Shown piece after piece: positions 21,701 through 32,474 of a DNA stretch of 64,000 bases (position 1 is the first letter of the stretch; each line of letters starts with the position of its first letter). A program made the position numbers and the translations under genes. The notes below the pieces were generated by a model that did no database searches, had not been told where the DNA came from, and saw nothing but the letters and a program-made list of their open reading frames with translations. The stretch is from the NCBI GenBank assembly GCA_036971715.1, contig JAVHJL010000011.1, forward strand, positions 1 to 64,000, in the 5' to 3' direction. This stretch comes from Arthrobotrys musiformis (taxonomy: Eukaryota; Ascomycota; Orbiliomycetes; Orbiliales; Orbiliaceae).

Positions 21701-24700
21701 GAGTTCCTACGGTGTCAAATTACACCATCAAACATTGGTTGCATCATGCGAGCAAAGCTACTACTGATATCGCAGAGAATTTAAGCCAGGAGGAGGACTT
21801 CTGGAAAGAAGGATCGGCAGTCAGAAAGAAGTGGCTAATTGCCTATAACGACTTAACAGGCGCATACGATGGGGTTACACTAGAAGGGCTTACTGGCCTT
21901 CATGTCGCAGCATCGATAGGGTTCTCCCAATTAGTATCTGCCTTGATTAAGCATGGCCACGAGGAAGAAATCGGCGTTCGCGATAAATTCCTAAATACGC
22001 CAGTAAGTCAATGAATGCAGGTTATGTAAGCTCAGGTTTCGTGAACACTAACTTACCGGTGCCACAAAAAGCTACATCTAGCGGCTTTTTTCGGAAGACC
22101 CAATATTTGCGAAGTACTTTTAAATGGTGGCGCGAAGATTGACGATGGCCAAGACGCAGGCGACCAAACCCCTCTAGCTATGGCCGCATATAGGGGCCAT
22201 TGCAGAGTTATGATAAAACTGCTTGACAGAGGCGCTAACCCAAATGCGCTAGCAGAAGGACGGCCCGTCATCAATGAAGCAATAGTTTCTGGAAACCTCG
22301 AGGCTGTTCAGCTCCTTGTCGAGCATGGCGCCCTCCTAGCTCAGGATGGCAACGACGATGACAACCCCGCTCCATTGGCATTGTCTGCTCTCCTTTCAGA
22401 TTTGACGATGTTCACGTACCTACTCGATGCATGCGCAGAAAAAATTCCGCATAAAGAATACAACAAGGCTCTCATATCCTCCGCTAGCGCTGGAAGGTTA
22501 GAAGTTACAAAACGTCTTCTCCAGTTCAGCCATGATGCTGTAACATTCCAAGCTGCTCTTGAAGCAGCATCAGACGAGGACAACTGGGAGATACTGCTAC
22601 TAATCCTCGAAAGCTCAACAGGGCTCGATTGCGACGACGTTTTCAGCCAAATCGCCACAAGCAGCGAACAACAAGATCGCTTGCTTACTGCGATTTGGAA
22701 GCATACCAATGGTAGTGTCTCCCAAGAAACTATCGACAGGTCACTCTACGAAGCTGTCGATATCGAGAAAGAGTCGACCGTCAAACTGCTACTTGAAGAT
22801 TTTGGGGCTAATGCTAACGCCACTGGAGTAGAGTATGCCTTCCAATGCTTCAACAATAAGGACTTCAAGAGCACTTAACTCACATGAGAATAGATATGGA
22901 AATGCCCTCACCGCCGCCGCGTTCGACGGAACCTTGGAAATTGTAAGAATGCTTCTCGATCACGGCGCCGACGCCAACTCACCCAACGGATGGTCTTTAC
23001 AAACCGCCGCCGAACAAGGCCACCTTGAGGTTGTCAAGTTACTTGTTGAGCGTGGGGCCAATATCAATGCCTGCCTTGACGAAGAAAAGTTTGGCCTGGG
23101 CACTGCCCTTCAGGCCGCATGCGAGGCAGGGCAAGAAGATGTGGTTGCATTTCTCCTCAAATACGGCGCAGACCCAAATATCGGAGCTGGACCAGAAACC
23201 TGCCCAATCATCGCCGCTTGTCGAAGAGGCGAGGCGGAGATCCTCGGGCATCTTATCAACGCTGGTGCCACAATCGATCGCTTCGGTGGCCCCGATATGT
23301 CATCTCCTTTGATAAACGCCGCGAGCACACTCTACAAAGACTCGGTAGAAAAGCTCCTCAATGCAGGAGCTGATATAAACCTCGCCGATCGTGATGGCGA
23401 CACCGCCTTGATTGTCGCTGCCAGCGTCGGGGACGCTGAGCTCGTTGCATTTTTGCTCGAAAGGGGTGCGGATATCACACACGTTAGTAAGAGAAACGTA
23501 AACGCACTCCAAACTGCGACGAACTCCGGGGCCACAGACTGCGTCGACCTACTCATAGAAGCGGTGACTCGTGTGCTCACTTCCCTAAACACGGCTGTTC
23601 AGAATCAAAACACTGAGGTAAAGAGAGTTTTGGAAAGCGTTGATTTCAAAGATCTAATAACCGAAGAAAAAGATGAAGACGAAGAGAATGAAGAGGACGC
23701 AGAAGCTGATGAGACAAAGGAATTAAACGGGGAGGGGACCGATGAATCTGCAGCTGGAGCAGCAAATTCAAATGTTGATGCTGGCCATGAAACGCGAACC
23801 ACCGAAAAAGCTAAAGATATGGAGGCCGGTGTAGTCATACCAGATCTCGTCATGGCAAATCCGACTGCGGCAGTCGAGGAAAATCCCCAGCCTTTCCCAA
23901 ACGGCGGACAAGAGACTCCACCCGCAAATCCTAACTTGAAAACCGAAACTGAAGAAACAGTATCTCAATGGCAGGGCCCCACACCACATTTTGGCGCTCC
24001 CGCTCGGCCTGTATTCCCACCAGCGGAGGAAGGATTCGGGGCCTCAAACGCCAGCGACAGTGTAGTACCATCCCCCATCAGGCAAACCCCCGGTTTCCCT
24101 GGGTATCAGGATTATCAAGACTTTAGGAAGATCCAAGATGCCGGATCTCACCATCAGACCCCAAATCTCGCCCAGACGGCAACCGAGGCCTCTAATTCGA
24201 ACCAGTACACCCCAGCGGGTCCCCAAGATGTAGCCGGAGATACAAATCTGAGTATAACAAACGACTCGGAGACAATAACCACTCACTCAGCGGCCCAAAT
24301 CCCCACAGCCCCACCAACCAACAATTCCAACCCACCCACGCCCCAAGTTACCATCGCAGACCAACTTCAGGCCTATCAGTCTACCCAAGACACCGACAAC
24401 AGTACCTATCCTTCTTATCAAACCTACCAAACCTATCAGGGCTACCAAAGGCCCTCGCGTAAGCCTCTCGGAAGTAGTTCGGTTAGTTCGGGGTCTCCAA
24501 AACAAGAAGCTGCTCCAGTACCCGAAAATTATCAGAATTATTCCGGATATCAAGGCTACCACAGCCCGCAAAGTTATCAGACTCCACCGCCTAGTCAGGG
24601 ATACCAAAGTCCGTCGCCAACTCAGGGATATCAAAACCTTGGAGATTCACAAGGGAGTCAGAGCTCTGTCGTTAACCAGCACGGCTATCATCAAAACTTG

Positions 24701-24982
24701 CTTCCCCAAGGATATCAAATCCAGGCACCAAGCGGAGGTTATACTTCGCCAACCCCAAGCCAGGACTACCAAAATCACCGGTTACCAAACCAGCACTATC
24801 AGACCTACCAAAGTACGCAGCCGAGTCAGGGCTATGGGCCACCAGATGCTGCACCCCCTCCAACCCAGCAACCCCCAGTCACGAAACCAAGTTTCGGGCA
24901 CCGCATTTCTAGCTACTTCCAAAGTTCTACGTCAGATCAGCCGGGTCAGAACTCAAGGTACAAGTACAACGATTCATGGTAA
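18742..24982 (+). CDS. NLR-like protein: SesB/lipase-like domain, degenerate P-loop core, ankyrin repeats, Tyr-Gln-rich tail
   Basis: Eight exons (18742-18836, 18911-19142, 19207-19269, 19331-19672, 19740-20924, 21055-22002, 22072-22827, 22889-24982) give 1904 residues, all in phase. Residues about 30-290 are an alpha/beta hydrolase of the SesB/DUF676 type: VAVPGLGA, Ser122 in GHSMGG, and a family-like His269 in THREL. A NACHT-type core follows. Its Walker A (about 368-377, GPEGKGKLG) has Leu where Ser or Thr is normal, and the Walker B place (about 480-492) reads VVNNLHLMDE instead of an acidic pair. Ankyrin repeats span about 915-1435. An acidic patch follows, then about 1611-1880 is rich in Tyr, Gln, Ser and Pro, with 16 YQ pairs. 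Such proteins act in the cytosol in fungal self/non-self recognition. Introns ending at 19206 and 22071 use AAG acceptors, so these junctions are the least certain. Confidence 0.87.
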
Positions 24983-25333
24983 CAATTTTTACTTAAAAAT
25001 ACTGAGCCTGAGACCGGGTTAGCGCCCTGAATTCAATTCACCGTATTACATATATATATATATATACCATGTATATTATAACATGCAACTTCACCGTATT
25101 TTCTATCGTATCCTCACGTCCAAATATAGTTTCCCGCCTCCTATGTTGTTTATATTTATCGGGGGTGGATATTGGAGCAAATTGGCTCTGACGCTGGCAT
25201 CCTGCCGACATGACAAAGGAATATTATTAGTATACGGTGATATATGTATATACGGTGATATGTACAGACATGTCGTCTATGCGGCATGGAGATTATAGGT
25301 GCCTTTATAGTGCGCTTTTAAACAAGTCTCGTT
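24983..25333. other. Convergent intergenic region with TA run
   Basis: About 350 bp between the NLR-like gene stop and the stop of the minus-strand DUF6601 gene, so both transcripts should end here. A (TA)8 run sits at 25051-25066. No gene seen. Confidence 0.55.
25051..25066. repeat. TA microsatellite
   Basis: Eight TA units in the shared 3' region of two convergent genes. AT-rich runs of this kind are common in fungal 3' regions. Confidence 0.8.
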
Positions 25334-26392
25334 TCACAAGTCCATCCTGCCGCCGCGAGCCCTAGTATCACCACCCCAATCCGGCAGTACACCCATCTCC
25401 TTAAACCTCTTTTTCTCGTAAGTTTTTGTAACCAGCCAGTTATACACCACAATGAAAAGAACTATGCCAAAGATGGCCACTCCCACGATGAGAGGCGCAA
25501 TCATGGCGAGTACCGCAGTCCCGTAGCTAACATCCTGAAACGGAACGTTGGTGGCGAGCCTTTCCGTGGCCAGGCCGACTTGCATGGCGGTCAAGACAAT
25601 TACAACGTAACCAAGGATCGCAGCCAGCAGATGAAAATTATCCCGGAGAAGCTCGCCGTAAGACATATGGGAGGCTATTTTCGAGTACCCGCGCCACAAT
25701 AAACCCTTTCGCCACCGGTAAATTGAATTTAGACGGCTAAGTCGCAGTTCGCCGTACCAGAAACGAGGGTTGACCGAGGAGTATTGAAAGTCTTGGATAA
25801 ACTGGCGTGAAAATGCCCTCCAACGATCCCAAGAAACCTGATGAGAGATGAGGCCAGACTCCAAAGCAATACGGAAATCGCTCTCGTAAGCAATCAGAGC
25901 TGTATATGTGAATAGAAACCCTCTGGCGGCCTTCGCAAGGTCTTCTCGATCTTGTCGCTGTTGAATATCCATATTTTCAGGGCAGATCAAATGTGTTGAC
26001 CAAAATTCGGGATCAAGAAGGTAACCAGGCATTGGCTTGATAAAAATCCGTTTGTCCGCCCAAACAAGATGCAAGTCCATGGATTCCGTAATGACGATAT
26101 CCCTCGATAGTATTACTTGATAATGCAAGGGGCGGGGTGGCATAGGCCTGCCGACCAGCCAGAGGTGATCCTGAATATCATCCAACCGCGGAACAAGCAA
26201 TTCTCGTTGGAGGAATTCTGGGTCTTCAAAGCTTGGGGTAGACACGTGGTCGTTCTTGGTACGAAATGTCGAGGGCAAATAGACCGCGAGTCGCTCCTGT
26301 TGCGACATATCCCCGCTTTGGACATGGGAAGGCGATTTCTCGTCGCCCATAATTTCTTGACACAGTACAGGATCCGAACAGCCAAAGTACAA
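25334..26392 (-). CDS. DUF6601-like membrane protein
   Basis: Single open frame of 352 residues. An in-frame Met at 26350 (MGDEKS) is an alternative start giving 338 residues. The body matches what I recall of fungal DUF6601 proteins: DIVITESMDLHLVWADKRIFIKPMP, LLDPEFW, ALIAYESDFRIALESGLI, WRAFSRQFI, VNPRFWYGELRLSRLN and DNF.LLA. Two hydrophobic spans near the C-terminus (about 260-285 and 295-330, with AMQVGLATERL between them) predict a two-pass membrane protein with both ends on one side. Biochemical function unknown. Members are often found in accessory, subtelomeric neighbourhoods, and here the gene is convergent with an NLR-like gene. Family call made from memory of conserved blocks. 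Confidence 0.8.
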   Translation of the reverse strand: MYFGCSDPVLCQEIMGDEKSPSHVQSGDMSQQERLAVYLPSTFRTKNDHVSTPSFEDPEFLQRELLVPRLDDIQDHLWLVGRPMPPRPLHYQVILSRDIVITESMDLHLVWADKRIFIKPMPGYLLDPEFWSTHLICPENMDIQQRQDREDLAKAARGFLFTYTALIAYESDFRIALESGLISHQVSWDRWRAFSRQFIQDFQYSSVNPRFWYGELRLSRLNSIYRWRKGLLWRGYSKIASHMSYGELLRDNFHLLAAILGYVVIVLTAMQVGLATERLATNVPFQDVSYGTAVLAMIAPLIVGVAIFGIVLFIVVYNWLVTKTYEKKRFKEMGVLPDWGGDTRARGGRMDL

Positions 26393-27671
26393 GTCCTGTC
26401 ACTTGACCAACTTGAGAAACTTGGAATCGAGTATATCCTAAGCTACCGAAGTCGAAGCCGAATATCAACCAGCCGGCGATGTAGTGCCACAAATCCGAAT
26501 TCTAAAAAACCTTGGGTAAGTAAGAGCTGTTGCAATGATAAACAAATTGAAAAGAAATTGTGACGCGATCAGCGAAACTATTTAAACACCCCGCTAACCT
26601 TGACGGCTAGTCCAGGGGTTGGCGAGGCTTCAGAGGTGCGGACTGAATCAGAATCTCAAACTCCGCTAAGGTGGCAACCCCCAGTTCAGGCCGTCTTTTT
26701 CTAGATAAGCCGGCACTATAACCGTAACAAATCTGAAGTGTGCATATGTTCAATATTTGCGAAAGCCAGCTCCGAGGATCCTTGATTGGAGCTCACAACC
26801 TATGTAACAAGGGCCCGCCAAAAATAGTTACCTTGCGGCTCAAGCACTGCAGCTTACATGCAGCTTAGATTTTGAGTCAAAAGGATTCGTGACCGATCCG
26901 TCCGCACCCATCACGATACTTGAGCAGACCATTAATAAGCCTCTGGTGACTGCGGGATTATTACTTGAAAAAGAAGGTCTGCCCATAACTTGAGCCAGCC
27001 AGTTGTAGCCCTTGTAAAACAGTGGCACGGGCTATGGCACGGGACAATCAGAATTTTCAATGGCAAGGCGCAAGGTGCCAGGGACATCTGAGGTGACAAG
27101 GTGGTCCACACAAATCGGTATTCGTGAGTTCCTGGACGCATGTGCGCCAGCTGATTGGCTCATGAACCGAGCCCATCCAATTTCATCGCTTGTCCTATGT
27201 GGAGACGCTCCCCAGAATCCAACAAGGAACACTCTTGTCGCCGCCAACGGCCAACCGTTCTCAAACAGCGCAACGCCAATGAATTGGACACCAGGGTATC
27301 CGACTTACACAAAAGGGAGTGATCCACACAGGGAAGGCGAGTTGTAAAATCGCAATGTCGTCTATGACAGGTGTCCAATCCCCTTGCATGGTCTCTAGGC
27401 ATCCGGAATTGAGGGGCCGATGACCTTCAATTGATCAACCGATAGCGACAACCCCTCTTTCGACCCACAGACGACAACCTTATATAACCAAGGCCTATCC
27501 TCACGCCTATAGTTGAGCACCTGTAGACCTATCAGTGCCATCATTTATTGCCATTCCTTCTTCGAGATATATCAATATCCATAAATATATCCCTTTTACA
27601 CGCTCAACCCTCACCGCGCGCGATACATCGAAAATACGTAAGGTGCATGGTTTTTCGAGATAACTCTTGCC
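26393..27671. other. Intergenic region, no gene recognised
   Basis: About 1.3 kb between the divergent DUF6601-like and Vps62-like genes, so both promoters should lie here. Frames of 60-95 codons exist on both strands around 26840-27400 but overlap each other, lack family features and are not called. Confidence 0.5.
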
Positions 27672-28861
27672 ATGATGGGACCCCAAAGTTTCTTGTTTAC
27701 TCTACCCATATTTTTATACACTTTTTCAGTACCACTTGATGCTGCAGCTGTGCAGAAAAGAGCTCCTCCCGGTGTTCCACAATATGCTCTTGACTATGCA
27801 CCCCTTGTATACCTTCATTCGGACGACGAATATCGACCTTCGAATATTCGCTCTATGTTGAGGAACACCCAACCACTCGTCAACTTCAATCCAATTCCCG
27901 GGGGCCCAAAGCCAGTAACTCTTGATAATCTAGACCAGCTAAATGATTTTGGCGGCGATTCAGTCTACCTCACGTCTATCAAAGATGTTGCCGCCGATAG
28001 TCAGCAACAGTGGCTCAAAGGCGTAACCCCGGACGCCACAGGCTTAACCAACGGTGCCATATCCGCCACAATAATTGTCAATGAAAAGGACGCCACCACG
28101 GCAGATGTCTTCTACTTCTACTTCTATAAGTAAGCCACCCATCTGTTGCTTAATCGAGACATCACGCGCATATTCGGTTGACGAAATTTTAAAATCCAGC
28201 TTCAACTCCGGACCTCCTGTTTGGGGAATTAAATTCGGAGATCACGTAGGAGATTGGGAACATATCATGGTCAGGTTTCAGAATGGTGTGCCATCAGCTC
28301 TCTGGTACTCCCAACATGCTGATGGTCAGGCGTTCACTTATGAGGCGGTGGAGAAGCTCGGGAAGCGGGTTAGATCTCACTTTTGAAAACCCTTCCCAAG
28401 TAATATAACTGACTTCCTAATCTCGAATTCCATGGACCCAGCCTATCGGGTATAGCGCCAAAGGTTCCCACGCTAATTACGCAATGGGGGGACTTCATGA
28501 TCATACAATCCCTAACTTCAACTTACCAGGAGCCTTCTTCCTCGTGGATGATACCAATAAAGGAGTTCTTTGGGATCCAACCCTTTCAGCATACTACTAC
28601 AAATTCGACGCAGAAACAACCAAGTTCACATCCTATAACCCTGCATCTCCAGTAAATTGGCTGTACTTCAAAGGAAAGTGGGGGGATCAGCAATACCCGA
28701 AAGAGCATGAAGGCCAGTACATCCTATTTGGGCAAGCTAGATATGGCAACGGGCCTACAGGACCTATCGGTAAAGAACTCCAACGAAAGGATATCTGCCC
28801 AAGCAATGTCAAGCCATGCTGGGCGAGGCCCTTCCTTACCGCCAAGCTTGAAAAAGAATAG
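27672..28861 (+). CDS. Secreted Vps62-domain protein
   Basis: Three exons (27672-28129, 28200-28368, 28442-28861) give 348 residues with matching phases. A hydrophobic start (FLFTLPIFLYTFSVPLDAAA) looks like a signal peptide, followed by QKR, a possible Kex2-type cleavage site. The mature part carries the conserved blocks of the fungal Vps62 family (PF06101): YAPLVYLHSDDEYRPSN, FGDHVGDWEHIMVRF, WYSQHADGQAF, and GYSAKGSHANYA after the second intron, with a WLYFKGKWGDQQY segment near the end. Despite the yeast gene name, filamentous-fungal members are mostly secreted and of unknown biochemical role. No enzymatic motif is evident. Start chosen as the first Met of two in tandem; the second would leave the signal peptide intact. 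Confidence 0.87.
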
Positions 28862-31118
28862 CTATACTCCATAAGCACCAAGCCAGTCTCTAAAGGGATG
28901 CCACCAAGCCACCCAGGCTATAGCCCTGGAAATCCTATCTTCCTTGCGCAAAAACTATTGATATTTCGATCTATAACCTAGTCAACCTTCAGCTAGACCT
29001 CCTTCTATTGTAAATATTTACCTTTCACAATCTTGTTTTTGCACTTCCTGCATCCTCCCGGGATGAAATGATACCCTTATTTCTCTATGGTCAATAAAAA
29101 AATCCCCCCACACAAAATGAGCATATGTAACCGTTAAGCAACCAGTTAACTAGTATCTTGTAGCACTATAGCTTTCTCACCGTACCATGCCAGTTGGCGT
29201 ATACATTATTATTCCACCGCAATAAATAATTGAATTAAAAAAACCAAGAGGAAAAGGCAAGATAGATAGCCATTTTGGGTTCGATAGTCAGAATCTATTG
29301 AACCTCAATGATCCCATGTCAATGTATTTCACGGTCACGGTTCCGACAGCTGACCCTCTCAGTCTCGAAACAAGAAAGCCCGTACTTGGTGACCTCTCAT
29401 CGTGACACAACACACCTGAATGACAACACAAGTGAGTGACCTCCAGCCTTATGCAACACACCTTGTAACACGTCCAGAAAGGGTAAGAAGGCCGAAAATA
29501 CCACACCCAGCAACACAGGCTATACACAACACAATAACCTTTATTTTTCAGCAGCACATCACAAAAAGTAACTGCACCCCGACTAGAGGGCAAATCCAAA
29601 ACAGCAACTCCATTTACTTCTGGAATATGTCTTGCGAGCGAGTCAGTAACCGCTTCTGGTTTAGTACTTTTGGCCCTAATATTTCTATTATATCGCGAAA
29701 ATGATATGTCGTTGAGCGATATAGTTTCCTTCGAGATAATATTGAAGCCCAACCTCACTAACCACTAATCACCTATGGTCTCGATACCCGTAGATTTTGC
29801 TCCTCCGATCTATTTCGCTTGTACCTACTACATACACACACGCATGTCAATGATTTTGATCATATGGAAAGCCGTAGCCATACGAGAAATTTTAATACAA
29901 AAGCATGATAATACTGGGAACCCCCTAACGTGACGCATGCATGGGCTAGGAGCCTGATGTTAATAAGATTCTCAACACTACGAGCGACCAGTTTCCAGCT
30001 TGAAGTTTAGGCCAATCGACAATGTTTGGCGACAAGAAAAGGTAACTACCTAGTATATAGGAAATGTAATAGACATAATCTCACTATATTCCCAATCATC
30101 AAGGCCGTAAGTTGAAACTGCACGCTCGGAAATAAGCTTCCGAAAATAGAGTTTTATCACGCAACGGCGTGAAATAGGATAACTATATATTACGCTACCT
30201 GTCCCGAGTCCCGCCAAAGATGATATCATAAATCCAAGTTAAGGAGTCTGGCGACGAGACAACATAAATCCAGGAAATCATAATCGAAACTGGCCTGGGT
30301 ACCAATCCAAACCATCGTCTCAGCTGGCAAGCAAAGGCCCCTATCACCGGATCAATATCAACGGAAATACACATTTTGACCTTCATTGGGAACCACGTGC
30401 TTGCTGGTGCCCTCATGGGGAGGGGAAAATACGACATTCGCAACACACTTTTGATGCCAGGTCAAGTTCATAGCGTCCTCGGAAAAAGGGTTGATAAACG
30501 GATCGCAGCATCCCCAGGTGGCGATGGTTAGTTAATATTACTGTCTCCATACATAACAATTCCTAAGCTATAGGCCACCTGATCTGACTTGGGCGTATCA
30601 ACCGTCCAACACGTATATGCTGACAAAGTAAACCTTCGCCGCTGTTTCCCAAATTCCTACAGATCGATCTACGCGTACACGAGTGTGCCAGAAAACCTAA
30701 TTCTCCGCAGGCGAGGCAGTCGTCAATCTTGTTTTGGCACAGTTCACGAGGAAGCCTTTGACTTGACTTTGTATCTAAAACTCTAAAAGAACCGCATCCG
30801 GAAGTTACCTACGCGTATTATACGTATGGAACAGACAAAGGCACCAATGCGGCTGGTTGTACTCAAGACCAGTCGTAATCGATCAGTCTTTCACTTTGAA
30901 CTTTCTTCGCCCTCTATGATTCTCCAACGAATCGATATATACTTAAAGAAGCAATCGACTGCTTTTGAGAATTTGGTCGCCGTCATTTTAGCAATTGGCT
31001 CTGATCCAAACCAGACCCCCCCGAAGTTCCATTTTCTCAGCGGCTCCCAGGCTAAATATCCTTGGTCGCTAAAGAAGTAAAGAAAGTGGTAGCTCCAAAC
31101 CAAAGCCCCGGTCCAAGG
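28862..31118. other. Intergenic region, no gene recognised
   Basis: About 2.3 kb. The longest frame, 156 codons on the minus strand at 29288-29758, is rich in Cys and Trp in an irregular way and resembles nothing I know, so I treat it as spurious. The right end should contain the promoter of the spherulin-4-like gene. Confidence 0.5.
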
Positions 31119-32474
31119 ATGGCTGCCTCCCCAATAAGTAGCATCCACGACAAACGAGAGAACCAGCAGCGAGACCCCCGAGCCGTGGAGAAAGACCATT
31201 TTAGTTTCATGCTCAAGCCACAGGGAAACTGGGTCCCCGAAAAGTGCTACTACGGCCGAAATCCTACCCACTTACGGAAGGATAGCGATTTAATTCAGTC
31301 CGGAGCCTGCCCCGAAGAAATTAATGGGCAACTCAGCTACCATCGCTGCCAAAACTGCTCGAGCTGCGGAAGGCTCAGGCGACTCAATTATGGCCTGTCT
31401 GGATTTATTGGAGTAATCGTTTTGTTACTCGGATACTTTTTATTTCACACCGCAGGAGTCGATGCCCAACACCGCGCAGGCATTTCGAATTCTCTACCAA
31501 AAGAGGGAAATTTACACATGAGCATATTCCAGGAACAGCGCTCAACGCTTCATGAACGAGCTGTATCATCCGATCAAACTAATATCATCATTCCCGCATA
31601 TTTCGGTCCAGAGGACGCAGCCTCGTGGGGCAAAGTTATTTCTTCCATCTCAAAATTCCATAAAGTACTGGGATTTACGATTATCATAAATCCTTCAAAC
31701 GGGCCGGGAACCACTGACGAGGTCGCGCGCTACTCCACCCTCATCGAAACTCTTGCGAAATATAGCAACGTCAACATCATTGGATACGTTCATCAGTCAT
31801 GGGGCGAGCGAGATATAAGTAGCGATGTGAATACTTGGATAAGTTACTTCCCTGGAAAGCTGGATGGATTTTTCCTCGACGAAATGCCGTCCATAAAATC
31901 CACATCAAACTTAAGCGCAGTTTCGAGCAATAACGCTTTCATAAGAAATAAGTCCAAATCCGACTTTCGAAACAACAGATCTCCCTTGATCGTTCAAAAC
32001 CCAGGCACTGAAGTTGACTCTAGCTTCTATAGCTTGAGCCCCACACAGGACGTCACGATTATTTTGGAGAACAAAGATGACTATCTAAGCGAATGCGCCA
32101 GTCTCGACCGCGGCTCTGCTAACCAAGCGCCCAGCAGCCTAGGGATGATTCTACTAAGCGTTACTGACAGTGAGATGGAATCTGCCGTCAAAACTATGCT
32201 TTCATACGCCAGATATATTTTCGCTACCGGTTACGATGAAGATGTAGCATACACTGGCGTCGCAAGCACTTGGGGCACTTTCGTCAGCGCCGCATATAAA
32301 TATGGGGGAACGGGTAGTTCACAGAAGATCACTACAACAGCACGGGTAACGACCACGAAAAAGGCCACTGCCACGAAAACGAAATCCAAAGCGAAAGGCT
32401 CAAGCTCAAGGAGTACAAAACGAAGGTTTCCCACGACCGCTGCTCGCCGGAAGCAAACTTCATCAGGATCATAA
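31119..32474 (+). CDS. Membrane-anchored spherulin-4-like protein
   Basis: Single exon of 451 residues from the first ATG of a longer open frame. The N-terminal about 100 residues are hydrophilic and end in a Cys-rich CQNCSSCG patch, directly before a single hydrophobic span (GFIGVIVLLLGYFLFH). That arrangement suggests a type II membrane protein. The outer domain matches the spherulation-specific family 4 (PF12138), related to TIM-barrel glycan hydrolases: IIIPAYFGPE, FTIIINPSNGPG, ARYSTLIETLAKYSNVNIIGYVHQSWG, LDGFFLDEMPS and the LLSVTDSEM block near the end. The C-terminus is a Thr/Lys/Ser-rich tail. Most relatives carry a signal peptide, so the cytoplasmic extension is unusual. Activity is not established for this family. 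The tail suggests cell-wall association. Confidence 0.82.
   Translation: MAASPISSIHDKRENQQRDPRAVEKDHFSFMLKPQGNWVPEKCYYGRNPTHLRKDSDLIQSGACPEEINGQLSYHRCQNCSSCGRLRRLNYGLSGFIGVIVLLLGYFLFHTAGVDAQHRAGISNSLPKEGNLHMSIFQEQRSTLHERAVSSDQTNIIIPAYFGPEDAASWGKVISSISKFHKVLGFTIIINPSNGPGTTDEVARYSTLIETLAKYSNVNIIGYVHQSWGERDISSDVNTWISYFPGKLDGFFLDEMPSIKSTSNLSAVSSNNAFIRNKSKSDFRNNRSPLIVQNPGTEVDSSFYSLSPTQDVTIILENKDDYLSECASLDRGSANQAPSSLGMILLSVTDSEMESAVKTMLSYARYIFATGYDEDVAYTGVASTWGTFVSAAYKYGGTGSSQKITTTARVTTTKKATATKTKSKAKGSSSRSTKRRFPTTAARRKQTSSGS

Noticed and set aside
23605..24634. Antisense frames across the NLR tail
   Set aside because: Low-complexity shadows (Ser, Val and Gly runs) of the acidic and YQ-rich parts.
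26840..27402. Overlapping frames on both strands between DUF6601 and Vps62
   Set aside because: Mutually overlapping, short and with no recognisable domain; a relic could not be shown.
29288..29758. 156-codon minus-strand frame
   Set aside because: Irregular Cys/Trp-rich composition, no signal peptide and no similarity that I can name.
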